Assembly (NCBI RefSeq): GCF_022539665.2
Contig: NC_081332.1
Location: 5,657,803-5,721,802, forward strand
DNA from: Daphnia carinata
Lineage: Eukaryota > Arthropoda > Branchiopoda > Diplostraca > Daphniidae
Direction of reading: 5' to 3'
Length of the DNA stretch: 64,000 bases
The notes under the pieces were generated by a model. It saw only the letters and a program-made list of their open reading frames with translations. It was not told where the DNA came from and ran no database searches. Made by a program: the position numbers and the translations under genes. Numbering within the stretch: position 1 is the stretch's first letter; each line of letters starts with the position of its first letter. Shown piece by piece: positions 40,013-50,495 of this stretch.

Positions 40013-41275
40013 ATGTTTGCAATGAAGCGACCTAGCAGCCTTGACGTCCAGGAAGAGCATCGTAACATTACTGACCTATGTAGAAGAATAACCAATCTCC
40101 AAGAACAAGTTTTGTCAGGGGGTCCGATTTCTGATCGCTCAAAAGGCCTATTAAACGGGGTGCTGGAACAGGCTAAGCAAGAGCTTACTTCCATGATTCT
40201 TCACATTCTTTTTCTACGAAGAGAGGCCGATGAATTGGCCAAGGGTTTACGTGCCGCCCACCCAAAGCTGGAAGCTTTCAGTTTGGAGTGTGAAACTCTA
40301 AAGAAGCAAATTACCGTACTTGACCAAATTAACACCTCTTTGATTGCTTCCCAATCCCAACTGAAAAACGACTTAATGTCTGCCTCTGGATCCAAGAACC
40401 AGCAATTCGCAGAAATAGGAGAAAAACTGGCAAAGAGCAGCACAAGTAAACTGACGTCAAAAGTAGTAGGATACGAACGGGAGCTAAGATCGGGGTTGGC
40501 AAGTGAATCGGCAGAACGAAACTCTAAAGAGGAGAAAATTCTTTCATCGTCGCCGGAAACCAAGTTGGATGCAAATGGTGGATTCTTTTCTCACTTCGAA
40601 CATAAATTTGGAAAGGAAAAGAGGCCAAATTCAAGTAAATTTCTTTCTCGAACCGTCCACGAAACCAACATTTTTAAGGACCCTAACGTGCTGGATCTCA
40701 GATCGTCTCACAAGTCATATTTACCCAATCATGATCCTTTTACAGAAACCCTGCACACGAGTGCGTTGACGTCAGAATCTGCGGAAATGGCGACTAAACA
40801 GACACGTGATTCTAAGCCGATTCCGGCGTGCGATTTCATCATCGTTTCAAAGGCAGAGCAAATGGATTTAATCAATAAGCTGGTGATAACGAATATTCCC
40901 GTTTGCGACTACGGCCGCGTAGTTGGTCGTGAAGGAAAAAACGTGGATCGCCTCGAAAACACTTACGGCGTTAAAATTAGCTTTGTCAACTCCCGAAAAG
41001 ATCCCAAGCTGTTCATATTTGGAGGGAATGCAGAAAATCGCCGTGCAGCCGCTGATGACATCATTGGAAATTTGCCAATAGTTGTTGAATGTCCAAATTT
41101 AAAGTTAAAAATCTGCAAACACGAGCTCAAGCAGATCAACCATGACTACCACGTACAGGTAATTCAACCAAACTTTGTTAATAACGATCACTTCACGATT
41201 CGCGGAAGATTGGATAACTGTCAGATGGCTTATCGAGTACTTTCAAATTACGCAAAACTTTGGTATCCTAAATAA
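40013..41275 (+). CDS. Coiled-coil and KH-domain RNA-binding protein
   Basis: A single-exon reading frame of about 420 residues. I take the first ATG, at 40013 (MFAMKRPSSL). The frame is open a little further upstream but without an ATG. Residues ~15-140 are rich in Leu/Glu/Lys heptads (for example LCRRITNLQEQVL), predicting a coiled coil. A polar linker follows. Residues ~285-345 form a type I KH domain with the GxxG loop GREG in VVGREGKNVDRLE, followed by VKISFVNS and LFIFGG. A second, weaker KH-like unit may follow to the C-terminus. KH domains bind single-stranded RNA; the target and orthology are unknown to me. It is transcribed divergently from the MDM2-like gene. Confidence 0.75.
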   Translation: MFAMKRPSSLDVQEEHRNITDLCRRITNLQEQVLSGGPISDRSKGLLNGVLEQAKQELTSMILHILFLRREADELAKGLRAAHPKLEAFSLECETLKKQITVLDQINTSLIASQSQLKNDLMSASGSKNQQFAEIGEKLAKSSTSKLTSKVVGYERELRSGLASESAERNSKEEKILSSSPETKLDANGGFFSHFEHKFGKEKRPNSSKFLSRTVHETNIFKDPNVLDLRSSHKSYLPNHDPFTETLHTSALTSESAEMATKQTRDSKPIPACDFIIVSKAEQMDLINKLVITNIPVCDYGRVVGREGKNVDRLENTYGVKISFVNSRKDPKLFIFGGNAENRRAAADDIIGNLPIVVECPNLKLKICKHELKQINHDYHVQVIQPNFVNNDHFTIRGRLDNCQMAYRVLSNYAKLWYPK

Positions 41276-43482
41276 TCCTCATTCTTTTTCGTCTTTTTGT
41301 GGTTTCCGTACCCACCAGTATCATACATTTCGTTTTTTGTCAATGGCACCTTGTTGTAAGTCTGCAAGAGCTACCGAGACACTTCCAGCACTGTCATCGT
41401 CTTTGATAGGTGGAAAAAGTTATCGAAATTTCAGAGTTGAAATCGATGCCTGGTTTTTTTACTTTTTGGGACTGTCTTGATTAGCTCTGCGATGCGTAAC
41501 AATGGTAAAGCCAATTTAATTTCAATACATTGATTTTTAAGCATAAGCTAGTGATGTAGCGTATTTTATTTACACTTTCTTATTCCTTTATTCTACCCAG
41601 GATGTAACATGGATCGTCGGGAAAGAACCACCATGCTTAGAATGGTGCATCGTTGTCTGCACATCGGAGTTTCTCTGATGGAAGACATGAAAAAAAATCC
41701 CTGAGAAGCCAGTTTCCAATGTTAGTATTCACCACTAGTTAATATCACATAGAACATATTTGATCATATTTCCTGACAGACCGATGGAGAGGTGCTTAAG
41801 ATCGATACAGTGGACCTGAGATTCTAACTGGTTGTGATTGTGAAAAATGGAACTACCGCAGTTTAAAAGAGAGAGGAGCAACCGTCTTTCTACAGAAAGA
41901 CGCTGCACGAGCCTTTATAATCGTGCCTCATCTTTATGACCAAATGGTGAAGATTAGACTTAAATCAATGAGTATCCAATCAGCAAGCGAACGTCTTACT
42001 GACTTGCCCACCAATAAGTATAGTACATCAGTTACAAGTTAATTACTTACGTTATTCGGTTTTCTGTAGTTTTAAGTTGCTACTGTTTCGCTGCCTACAG
42101 TTGTGAGATATATGGATTGAATCCATCTCCGACGGTCTTTTATAGTTTGCATCTGTGTTAGAGATGACCAAGAGTCATGGGGGCAGACCTGCCGCTAGAA
42201 ACCTTTCCTCGATCAAAGGAAGTTAAATTCAAAGGAGGCAAGTTAAAATCAAGGAAGGCAACGGAAAAATTGGCTGACAAGGAAAAAATTCTGTATATCT
42301 TTCTTTTCAGGAAAGTGTTGTTTTTTTGCTTGATAAATTCTTGCACATTTTTCAGGTCTTCTGCTCGGAGTCGTTGTGTATTTTTACTGTTAAACGGCAC
42401 TGTAACTATCCCTTACCTTTCCATTTCGCAGTAACGGAAGGCTCCCTTACGGTAAGTGTGCACAGAAATGTGAAAACAGTTAACGTCTTTTCCGTCAGAA
42501 AGTACGATTTCATTGAGCATTCGAGAATCTGCCATCCTCCTGTAATACCCTTGCAGTGGAAACCTGCCGTGAAACAGATTCTGAGCACCTGATATTTTAC
42601 GTGAGTTGTAGTTTATATGAAAATATAATAACCTTCGTCTACCATGGCACTGATATGTCGTGAATCTTTCTATTGCAGATGCTTCTGCACACGAGTATCC
42701 GTTCCCACTAACTTTTGACACGTTGGTGGGAGATACCAAATAAAGGTGAGGTGTTCATCATTTTGCATGTGATTAGGATACTTCTACTTCAGCAGATATT
42801 TTCAGCATAAACCAGTATTCTTCAACGCATCACTACCTGAAATTTGAAGCTGATAGATAATAGTAGTATATTTATATGTTTATATATATGTTTTTTTTAA
42901 TCTTTCGACGAGCGTGGAGAGCGTGAAAAATGCAGGTTAACGAAAGCCAGCATGTAACAACTAGAATTTACCTTTTTTAGGAACGGTGTATTACAAGAAG
43001 AAATAAAAAGGATTTGTGGGTAAAAATTTGTCGGAAATGTGAATTGCCTCACGTCAACTCCAGTCACTGCGTCGGGTGACTTGTGTTAGCCCCATGGATC
43101 TCTTTGTCACGAGCTGAAAGGCAGGCCTAAAAGGTAAAGGTTTGGAATTTGCTTAGTGTTGCTGCTTTCAGAGTTCCTTTTGCAGTACAACGCTTGCTGA
43201 CTAAACTAAAAAAAAACACGAGTCAGCGAAAATTCCTAACATGAATATCCTTCCTTCAAGTAGAACTCTAATGTTGCAAATTCAATCATAATAAATTAAT
43301 AATTATCAAAAATATAAAATATACCGAATAGAAGAACTTACTAGCGCGCTAGTACGCTACAGCGCTAGCATAACACATCAAATTTCTTTGATTATTCAAA
43401 AACTATCAACTCTACGTAAAAAAAAATTTCATTATCGTGTTCCTTGTTAAATTTTGAATCAGAATCATATATAATTATCTCA
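41276..43482. other. Intergenic region with no supportable gene
   Basis: Contains the 3' UTR of the KH gene and about 2 kb of sequence with only short frames (for example 42177-42434, a lysine-rich frame). No transposase, RNA gene or clear repeat was recognised, apart from a small A-run cluster near 43208. Confidence 0.45.
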
Positions 43483-43483
43483 A

Positions 43484-43902
43484 TTTAATGATATTATTTT
43501 TTAATAGGACAACATTTTAAGCCCGACAAAATAAGCCTGAGAAAATAAGCCCGACTTTTAGTTTTTAACGGTTAATTCAAAATCTATAAGCCTAATATAA
43601 AAATATACCCGATTTTCGTGATCAACGTTCAATTTCGAATCAAAATGTATTTTTAACCAAATCTAGAATTTGACGAAAATTGAAAAAGTGAGAAGGCTAT
43701 AGCCTTTTTTTTTTTTTTTGGCTAAATTTCAAATTTAACTTAAAATACATTATTTCTATGCAGACTGAAATGTTAATAACGAATATAAAGTTTATTTTTG
43801 AATTGGCCTTATAGTTTTTGAGTTAAACAAAAAAAAACAGAAGGCCGGGCTTATTTTGTCGGGCTTAAAATTTTGTCCTATTAAAAAATAATATCATTAA
43901 TA
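43484..43902. mobile_element. MITE with about 40-bp terminal inverted repeats
   Basis: The left end TTAATGATATTATTTTTTAA (43484 on) and its exact reverse complement at about 43883-43902 bound a ~419-bp AT-rich element. The inverted repeats continue inward through AATAGGACAA and AAGCCCGACAAAATAAGCC. The interior has no open frame, so the element is non-autonomous. TTAA occurs at both ends and may be the target duplication, but this is not certain because it is also part of the inverted repeat. Confidence 0.8.
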
Positions 43903-43984
43903 TATGGCAATCCGTTTTAACCAAAAAATAACAAAAAATATCGGCCTTTTTTCTGTTTCACTGCTCTCGCCGCCTCCCGGTCAG
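43901..43984 (+). repeat. TATGGCAATCCG repeat, copy 1
   Basis: Starts TATATGGCAATCCGTTTTA, continues through A-rich sequence to TATCGGCC, TTTCTGTTTCACTGCT and a degenerate CGCCGCCTCCCGGTC. It belongs to the same short repeat family as the copies at 44406, 49765 and 52861. Confidence 0.65.
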
Positions 43985-44199
43985 GTTTCTAGGTGATTCT
44001 CTACATACACTCACCGAATTTTTCTGCTGCATCGTGCTAGCGCTGTAGCGTACTTTGCGGTTGCCAAACGTCGTCAGGCTATTTCGTCACACTGTGGTTT
44101 CACCCCATCTGTCATTTGTACCAATTTTAGATATTGTCCATAACAAGTCTTCATGTTTACATTCTTGCCAATGGTGCTGATACTTTTATTTATCACAAC

Positions 44200-45299
44200 C
44201 GCTTGTTTCAGCTGTTCCAAGCATTGAAGCATTACTTATGCAAGTACTTAGAGAGGGCTGCCCATTACAAAAGAAGAGCTCATCACAGTATGTTATGAAA
44301 TATATAGATTTTTAAAGAAAGAAAACTTTTAACCTCTCCTGTTCCTCATAGATGCTGTGATGGCATGTTTGCAAAACTGGAAAAAATTCTGTGCTACGGT
44401 GGCCGTATATGGCAATCCGTTTTACCCCCCCCCCCCCCCCCCAAAAAAAAAAAAAAATATCGGCCTTTTTTTCTGTTTCACTGCTATCGCCATCTACCGG
44501 TCGATAGATGGCGAAAGCAACCGAAACAAATGCCAGCCGAAAGCAAATTAATGCCAAAGGTGAGACATGCTGGAAAGGCTTGATACAAATGTGTAGGCGT
44601 AGTTTTGGAATTCAGAGGTGCTAGCTGGCTGTTTGGTAAAACTTCAGTTAAATTTGGTTTCAATTCAATATGTTTTATTTATTATTTGTGTGATTACGCA
44701 AAGGATTGGGCCATCCAGGCAATGTGGATATTCTGCCATGTACATGATAAACCTCGGATTCTTCGTCAACATGCTAGATGTTACCCCCTGGTAAGGTTTT
44801 TGCGCTGAGTTTGTTTAGTTTTCTAATTTTAATCGTCAATGTCGTATTAGCAAACTACTGTTGACAGAAAAGCTGATACATTGGGACAATGGTTACAGCA
44901 AGTGTGATGAATAAATCACCATAGATCAGTTGCCTTGCCTTCCCAATTGCAACAAAGACGAATCATGGAGTCAAAAATATCAAAAGGTGGTACTATTTTA
45001 ATTGTTTTAATTGATATATTGCTAAGTGCTGATATTTGTGTAGAATGTGCTGGAATTCATGTCATCCTGGAGAGGACTAAAAAAAAGAGATGTATCCATG
45101 AAGCAGTTCATTAGTCATGTCCCAAATGAATGCCTGTGTCAACCAGCAATCTTTTAATGGCTAACAGGGATTTAATGGTTTTGAAAATCGCAGGCGACAT
45201 TCCTAAATCCCACCTGTAAAAAGATTTGACTACAACAATTTTTATTCTGATCTGATGCCTGCCAAATTCTTTTCCCATAAAATGAGGTGATATGAGGTT
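44200..45299 (+). pseudogene. Possible exons of an unidentified gene, one interrupted by a repeat
   Basis: Coding-like pieces on the plus strand: PSIEALLMQVLREGCPLQKK (about 44218-44290), VMACLQNWKKFCATVA (about 44357-44404) and DWAIQAMWIFCHVHDKP (about 44705-44755). The second piece runs straight into the TATGGCAATCCG repeat at 44406, so the exon is broken. I do not recognise the family. The pieces may be the 5' part of the gene whose 3' part lies in the left palindrome arm. Confidence 0.3.
44406..44514 (+). repeat. TATGGCAATCCG repeat, copy 2, with poly-C tract
   Basis: Begins TATATGGCAATCCGTTTTAC, then a run of 18 C (44425-44442) and 15 A (44443-44457), then TATCGGCC, TTTCTGTTTCACTGCT and CGCCATCTACCGGTC. 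It is followed by an inverted TAGATGGCG at 44505-44513. It sits inside a coding-like segment. Confidence 0.75.
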
Positions 45300-46435
45300 A
45301 AACAGTTTTCCAAACAGTGAAGGTTTTTCGAAACTCTTCCCTAACTGAACATGAGGATGAATTGGCATTAGGCGAACACAGTCAGGTACCTAAACTTTTC
45401 AAATAAGAATTCAAAATAAGTATAGAATTTTAACAAACAATTTTTTATTGTTAAGTTATTCAGTCTACCACCTGACAGTGTGTTAAAGTTAAATTCTGTT
45501 AGTGCTGCACTAAAAGAATTGTTAGTAATAAGTCCATGCAGTGAAGGAAGTGAACAATTGTGGGACTGTATTTGGGCTGAAAATGGGTGTGGTACAGAAA
45601 CCCAGCAATAGCACGAGTTCAACATAAAACATGAATTAGGTACTTTTCGGTTTTTTGTCTATCGAAAAAGTATTTTTAATGCTATTATTTTGCATTCACA
45701 GAATTTTAGTGGGGGATCAAGTCAAGTCTGGAAGTGTTACAGGATGGAAGAGTGAGCCTACAGTTGAAAAACACTGAAAATGCATCACCATTAAGGTATG
45801 AGGTAAAGTAATAGAGTATGCAAATTGTCTAATGAGAAGTACCATCTTGTGTGAATGAATCCTTTGTAACAGCAATCCTTTATAGTTCTGTCACAGCTAG
45901 AAGCCTCAAATAATTCTGCTTCTCTTGCTAAAGAACAACTTGTCCTTTACATTCAGAGTGTTGGTGAAGCTGGGTACTTAAATGGCCCTAAAGATGTTTC
46001 ATTTCGTTGGCATTGCAGCGATGAACATCATACATGGACTTTTTAGGTATGAAAGGAATTTTCTTGAAAATTTTTTGAATTTATTAATAATCATTTCTCC
46101 TGCTTTTTGCCGACCATGTCTAATATAAAAAAAAAATTTATCCAATAGGAAAGGATTTTCATGTACTGGGAACACAACTATCAACAATGCAACATTCTAC
46201 AGGTGCTAGTTTATCATTCAAGAGCCTTATACAATGAAGTTAATCTGCAATTTGTATGTCCTTTCCCAAGCTTCCACCAGAAGTTGAATCTATGAGTCAT
46301 GTAAGTTCCATGATCAACAATTGATGTGTTTAACGGTGTTGTTTTTCTTTTCTCAATATAGGTTAATAGTAACATTGGATCTGAAAAGATTCTTGGTTGG
46401 GGCAAGACACTGAATAAATTGTATTGATTGGATGG
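45300..46435 (+). pseudogene. 3' part of an unidentified gene in the left palindrome arm
   Basis: The plus strand carries the same exon series as the right arm. Pieces are LFSLPPDSVLKLNSV (about 45460), LEVLQDGRVSLQLKN (about 45730), LEASNNSASLAKEQL (about 45900), FRWHCSDEHHTW (about 46000) and a final exon VNSNIGSEKILGWGK ending LNKLY and a stop (about 46360-46425). Introns with GT/AG ends are kept, so it is a DNA-level duplicate, not a processed copy. Several exons have in-frame stops in the only obvious reading, so I call it a pseudogene. Function unknown. Confidence 0.45.
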
Positions 46436-46561
46436 ATGACATGACATTTCTATACTTAATTCGGATTCCCCAGACGGTATTTGATATTAAAAAAATTGAA
46501 GTGCATATCTGGGCTCCCTTCTTTTCTGAAGCCCCGTTTCCCTTTGACTCATAATAAGCCC

Positions 46562-46612
46562 GTAGGGGGTCATGCCCCTACTGTACGGTATATATAAAAA
46601 TAACATATACCG
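46562..46612 (+). other. Two small hairpins near the left arm's inner part
   Basis: GTAGGGG (46562-46568) pairs with CCCCTAC (46575-46581), and CGGTATAT (46586-46593) with ATATACCG (46605-46612). The mirror copy lies at about 48078-48130 in the right arm. Confidence 0.6.
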
Positions 46613-46688
46613 AGGTTTGGAGGGCTCTGGCCGGAAAGGGGACGTGGGGTGCCGCTTAGTCCGATGATGTGTTCACGGAGGGCGACGT

Positions 46689-46910
46689 GGCTACCCACAA
46701 ATCCGAACTAAAGGTTAATCGCTCCAGTAAAAATGTTCCAAATCTTCGGCTCTTCTTCCGGCTTCTCTTAGCCAATCACCGGGTAATCTCCCCGGTGGGT
46801 CAACAAGGCAGTGTCTCCCCCTGCCTGGGTTGACGGCAACTTTTGAAAGGGCTATTGTGCCTTTTTAAAGTTGCAAAAATAATTCAAATGTGCAGAGTAT
46901 TGTCAATATA
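46689..46910 (+). repeat. Three-hairpin repeat module, copy 1
   Basis: Starts GGCTACCCACAAATCCGAAC and ends near ATTGTCAATATAA. Hairpin 1 is 46777-46797 (CACCGGG / CCCGGTG). Hairpin 2 is 46799-46834 (GTCAAC, then AGGCAG, pairing with CTGCCT, then GTTGAC). Hairpin 3 is 46836-46874 (GCAACTTT / AAAGTTGC). It is homologous to the modules at 47778-48001 and 50270-50495. Confidence 0.75.
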
Positions 46911-47179
46911 ATTTTTTTTATAAAATATTTTTCCAAAATTTGTTTCTTTCATTGTTTGTTATCGCTGTGTTCACACATTACGTTTATCAACTTTTTCATT
47001 TATTTACCTTGCTCAATTCATTGTTTTTGCCACCGTGAGGTGTGCATTGTTTCCATAGGTTTATCATTTATCTATAAGTCTTATTATTATTTATTACATT
47101 CTATGAACTTACATTCAAGGAACAACTTGTAATCCCTGGATATTTTCTGAAGCAATTTTGTATTTGTATTTTATCTTAC

Positions 47180-47246
47180 TCGTGTGGGAACCGATCCCCA
47201 GACATTCAGCGTGCAACGCCGATCCTCTAACATTGAGCCACGAGAT
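47180..47246 (-). repeat. tRNA-like sequence, left inner arm
   Basis: Minus strand: A-box-like GTGGCTCAATGTTAGAGG, anticodon-arm-like CGGC-GTTGCAC-GCTG, and a degenerate T-arm GGGGATCGGTTCCC. It lacks a complete acceptor stem, so it is not a functional tRNA gene. It is homologous to the tRNA-like units at 47530 and 50724. Confidence 0.55.
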
Positions 47247-47344
47247 ATATCTAACCTTTTTATTATCGCATATCATATGTTATCGTCTAGGATGTTTATG
47301 CAGTCTTTCACAATTATATGTTTATCTGTCCATGAATTTTATAA

Positions 47345-47412
47345 GGTCCATAGCTCTGCGGTAGAGCCTTTAGCTGTGATATATGATACCTAGGGTTCAA
47401 ACCACAGTAGAT
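47345..47412 (+). repeat. tRNA-like sequence, palindrome centre
   Basis: Contains D-arm GCTCTGCGGTAGAGC with a perfect 4-bp stem, and a B-box-like GGTTCAAACC about 40 bases later. The anticodon and acceptor stems do not close. It resembles the tRNA-like unit at 50988-51058. Confidence 0.55.
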
Positions 47413-47529
47413 GTAAAAAAAAGAAGCGGAATAAATGTATAAGAGAATATTGCAACATTGCATTTCAGTTTTATTATAAGTGTAAATGCAAGTCCGCAAG
47501 TGACTAGAAAAAAGCCAACTTAAGATCAT

Positions 47530-47602
47530 ATGATTCATGGCTCATTGGTATAGCATCGGCGAGGTATGCCGAACATCCAGGGTTCAATCCCTGTATAATA
47601 AT
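47530..47602 (+). repeat. tRNA-like sequence, right inner arm
   Basis: ATGGCTCATTGGTATAGCA (A box), CGGC-GAGGTAT-GCCG (closed anticodon-type stem) and AGGGTTCAATCCCT (B box and T stem). It is the best-preserved tRNA-like unit here. The acceptor stem is not convincing. Confidence 0.6.
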
Positions 47603-47774
47603 TGAATGCTTATAGATAAACGATAAACCAATGAAAACAATGCTTACCATCAAAGGTGGCATAGACAATAATGGTGAATTAAGCAAACTAAATAAAAAAA
47701 TTAATAAATGTAATGAATGAACACAGCGAACACAGACAATGAAAGAAAAAATTTTGCAAAAAATATTTTCTAAA

Positions 47775-49388
47775 AAAATTTTATTGACAATTCTCCGCAC
47801 ATTAAAATTATTTTTGCAACTTTAAAAAGGCACAATAGCCCTTTCAAAAGTTGCCGTCAACCCAGGCAGGGGGAGACACTGCCTTGTTGACCCACCGGGG
47901 AGATTACCCGGTGATTGGCTAAGAGAAGCCGGAAGAAGAGCCGAAGATTTGGAACATTTTTACTGGAGCGATTAACCTTTAGTTCGGATTTGTGGGTAGC
48001 CACGTCGCCCTCCGTGAACACATCATCGGACTAAGCGGCACCCCACGTCCCCTTTCCGGCCAGAGCCCTCCAAACCTCGGTATATGTTATTTTTATATAT
48101 ACCGTACAGTAGGGGCATGACCCCCTACGGGCTTATTATGAGTCAAGGGGAAACGGGGCTTCAGAAAAGAAGGGAGCCCAGATATGCACTTCAATTTTTT
48201 TAATATCAAATACCGTCTGGGGAATCCGAATTAAGTATAGAAATGTCATGTCATCCATCCAATCAATACAATTTATTCAGTGTCTTGCCCCAACCAAGAA
48301 TCTTTTCAGATCCAATGTTACTATTAACCTATATTGAGAAAAGAAAAACAACACCGTTAAACACATCAATTGTTGATCATGGAACTTACATGACTCATAG
48401 ATTCAACTTCTGGTGGAAGCTTGGGAAAGGACATACAAATTGCAGATTAACTTCATTGTATAAGGCTCTTGAATGATAAACTAGCACCTGTAGAATGTTG
48501 CATTGTTGATAGTTGTGTTCCCAGTACATGAAAATCCTTTCCTATTGGATAAATTTTTTTTTTATATTAGACATGGTCGGCAAAAAGCAGGAGAAATGAT
48601 TATTAATAAATTCAAAAAATTTTCAAGAAAATTTCTTTCATACCTAAAAAGTCCATGTATGATGTTCATCGCTGCAATGCCAACGAAATGAAACATCTTT
48701 AGGGCCATTTAAGTACCCAGCTTCACCAACACTCTGAATGTAAAGGACAAGTTGTTCTTTAGCAAGAGAAGCAGAATTATTTGAGGCTTCTAGCTGTGAC
48801 AGAACTATAAAGGATTGCTGTTACAAAGGATTCATTCACACAAGATGGTACTTCTCATTAGACAATTTGCATACTCTATTACTTTACCTCATACCTTAAT
48901 GGTGATGCATTTTCAGTGTTTTTCAACTGTAGGCTCACTCTTCCATCCTGTAACACTTCCAGACTTGACTTGATCCCCCACTAAAATTCTGTGAATGCAA
49001 AATAATAGCATTAAAAATACTTTTTCTATAGACAAAAAACCGAAAAGTACCTAATTCATGTTTTATGTTGAACTCGTGCTATTGCTGGGTTTCTGTACCA
49101 CACCCATTTTCAGCCCAAATACAGTCCCACAATTGTTCACTTCCTTCGCTGCATGGACTTATTACTAACAATTCTTTTAGTGCAGCACTAACAGAATTTA
49201 ACTTTAACACACTGTCAGGTGGTAGACTGAATAACTTAACAATAAAAAATTGTTTGTTAAAATTCTATACTTATTTTGAATTCTTATTTGAAAAGTTTAG
49301 GTACCTGACTGTGTTCGCCTAATGCCAATTCATCCTCATGTTCAGTTAGGGAAGAGTTTCGAAAAACCTTCACTGTTTGGAAACTGTT
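47775..49388 (-). repeat. Right arm of a large inverted duplication
   Basis: Mirror image of 45300-46915. The outer boundary is at about 49388, where homology stops, but the gene fragment carried by the arm continues to about 49695 on this side only. Confidence 0.9.
47778..48001 (-). repeat. Three-hairpin repeat module, copy 2
   Basis: Reverse-complement partner of the module at 46689-46910, with the same three hairpins. Sequence identity is very high from about 47805 outward and drops inward. Confidence 0.75.
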
Positions 49389-49695
49389 CCGTTCCAATTT
49401 GTTCTTTTCCCCTAGCTGAGCTTGTAGACTCAAAATTTGAGCTACAAAACACAAATGAATAAAAGCAAATAAATAGAATCATTATGTATTAGGCCTTACC
49501 ATCCTTAGCTTTGCTGTTATCTAATATTTTGTGTTGTTCCAATAATTGGGCCTGCAGCTTCATAATTTGATCTAATAAACAATAATTAATACTTGAAAAC
49601 CAATATAATAATGTTTATACTTACCATCCTTTTATTATTATCATTATCTTATCCATTTTTCAATTGTTCCTCCAGCCACGCGTTATTCTCCATCC
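48260..49695 (-). pseudogene. Longer copy of the unidentified palindrome gene
   Basis: Read on the minus strand from about 49693 (MENNAWLEEQLKN, soon broken by a stop inside an ATAATAATAA run). Two phase-1 coiled-coil exons follow, QIMKLQAQLLEQHKILDN (about 49500-49575) and QILSLQAQLGEKNKLE (from about 49441). The arm's exons then run to LGWGKTLNKLY and a stop near 48263-48270. The two coiled-coil exons look like exon duplicates of each other. I do not recognise the protein. It keeps the 5' exons that the left copy lacks, so it is probably the source or the less truncated copy. Confidence 0.45.
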
Positions 49696-49764
49696 ACGCT
49701 ACTGAGCTAACTGCGAATGGCATCCAATGGACTGAAATTGCCTACGCCAGTAATAACGAGTCTG

Positions 49765-49858
49765 AGCGGTAGATGGCTACGTGTCGGAAAAAAGTGCGAT
49801 TTTTTTTTTTCCGACATTTTTTTTTTTTTTTTTTTTCTATGTAAAACGGATTGCCATC
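49765..49858 (-). repeat. TATGGCAATCCG repeat, copy 3
   Basis: Minus-strand orientation. It ends in GATGGCAATCCGTTTTACAT, has long T runs (about 49800-49836) with CCGACA, and contains CGGTAGATGGC at its other end. It directly abuts the MITE starting at 49858. Confidence 0.6.
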
Positions 49859-50264
49859 AGACTTGCCGCGCCGATCAATTTTCCGATCGCGATCTCCGAT
49901 CCGATCAAACTGCGAAAGATCGGATCGGCGATCAAATTTTGCCGATCATTTTTAGCGATCATTTTTGTGCAGCATCTAACGGTAAAAATTTACACTGTTT
50001 CGCGAAAATAGCATTGACTGTCACAGCGACAGTCACTGGCGGCCATTGAGGGTGAACACTAAACAGTTTCCTTCAATTGGCATTCGCAAAAATAGCAGTG
50101 AAATAGAACCCTGCGTCTGAAAATCTACAGCTAGATGGCGAAGAGTTTGATCGCTAAAAACGATCGGATCGCGATCAATTTTTTGGAATCGCCGATCCGA
50201 TCTCCGATCTTTTTCAAAAGATCGGATCGGCGATCAATTTTTGATCGCGATCGCGGCAAGTCTG
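49858..50264. mobile_element. hAT-type MITE packed with GATC motifs
   Basis: Perfect 13-bp terminal inverted repeats CAGACTTGCCGCG (49858-49870 and 50252-50264). Nearly 100 bp of subterminal sequence at each end repeats CGATC/GATCGGATCGG motifs in inverted orientation. The CAG-type terminus resembles hAT-superfamily ends. Flanking octamers (ATTGCCAT, GCTATGGG) do not match, so no target duplication is visible. No coding capacity. Confidence 0.7.
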
Positions 50265-50269
50265 GCTAT

Positions 50270-50495
50270 GGGGCTACCCAAAAATCCGAATTAACAGTTA
50301 ATCGCTCACGTAAAAGCTTGTCCGCAACCTTCGCTCTTCTTCCGGCTTCTCTTAACCACGCACCGGGTAATCTCCCCGGTGAGTCAACTGAGGTAGTGTC
50401 TCCCCCTACCTTGGTTGACAGCAACTTTGAAATCGGCTATTTTGCCCTTTCAAAGTTGCACGCCTTTAAATTGTGCCGAATATTGTCAATACAAA
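50270..50495 (+). repeat. Three-hairpin repeat module, copy 3
   Basis: Homologous to the palindrome modules. Hairpin 1 at 50361-50381 is unchanged. Hairpin 2 at 50383-50419 has AGGTAG pairing with CTACCT where the other copies have AGGCAG and CTGCCT. Hairpin 3 at 50421-50459 has a perfect 12-bp stem (GCAACTTTGAAA / TTTCAAAGTTGC). Confidence 0.75.

Larger units (their letters stand above)
45300..46915 (+). repeat. Left arm of a large inverted duplication
   Basis: Base for base it matches the reverse complement of 47775-49388; paired positions add to about 94690 over the outer 1.1 kb. Only scattered differences were seen in the outer part (for example AGTGAAGG against AGCGAAGG). Similarity ends sharply at about 45300, at AACAGTTT. 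Confidence 0.9.

Noticed and set aside
47530-47602. A functional tRNA gene
   Set aside because: A and B boxes and an anticodon-type stem are present, but no 7-bp acceptor stem closes and related degenerate copies occur nearby, so it is a tRNA-derived repeat.
50265-50272. 8-bp target duplication of the GATC-rich MITE
   Set aside because: Flanking octamers ATTGCCAT and GCTATGGG differ, so a duplication cannot be claimed.
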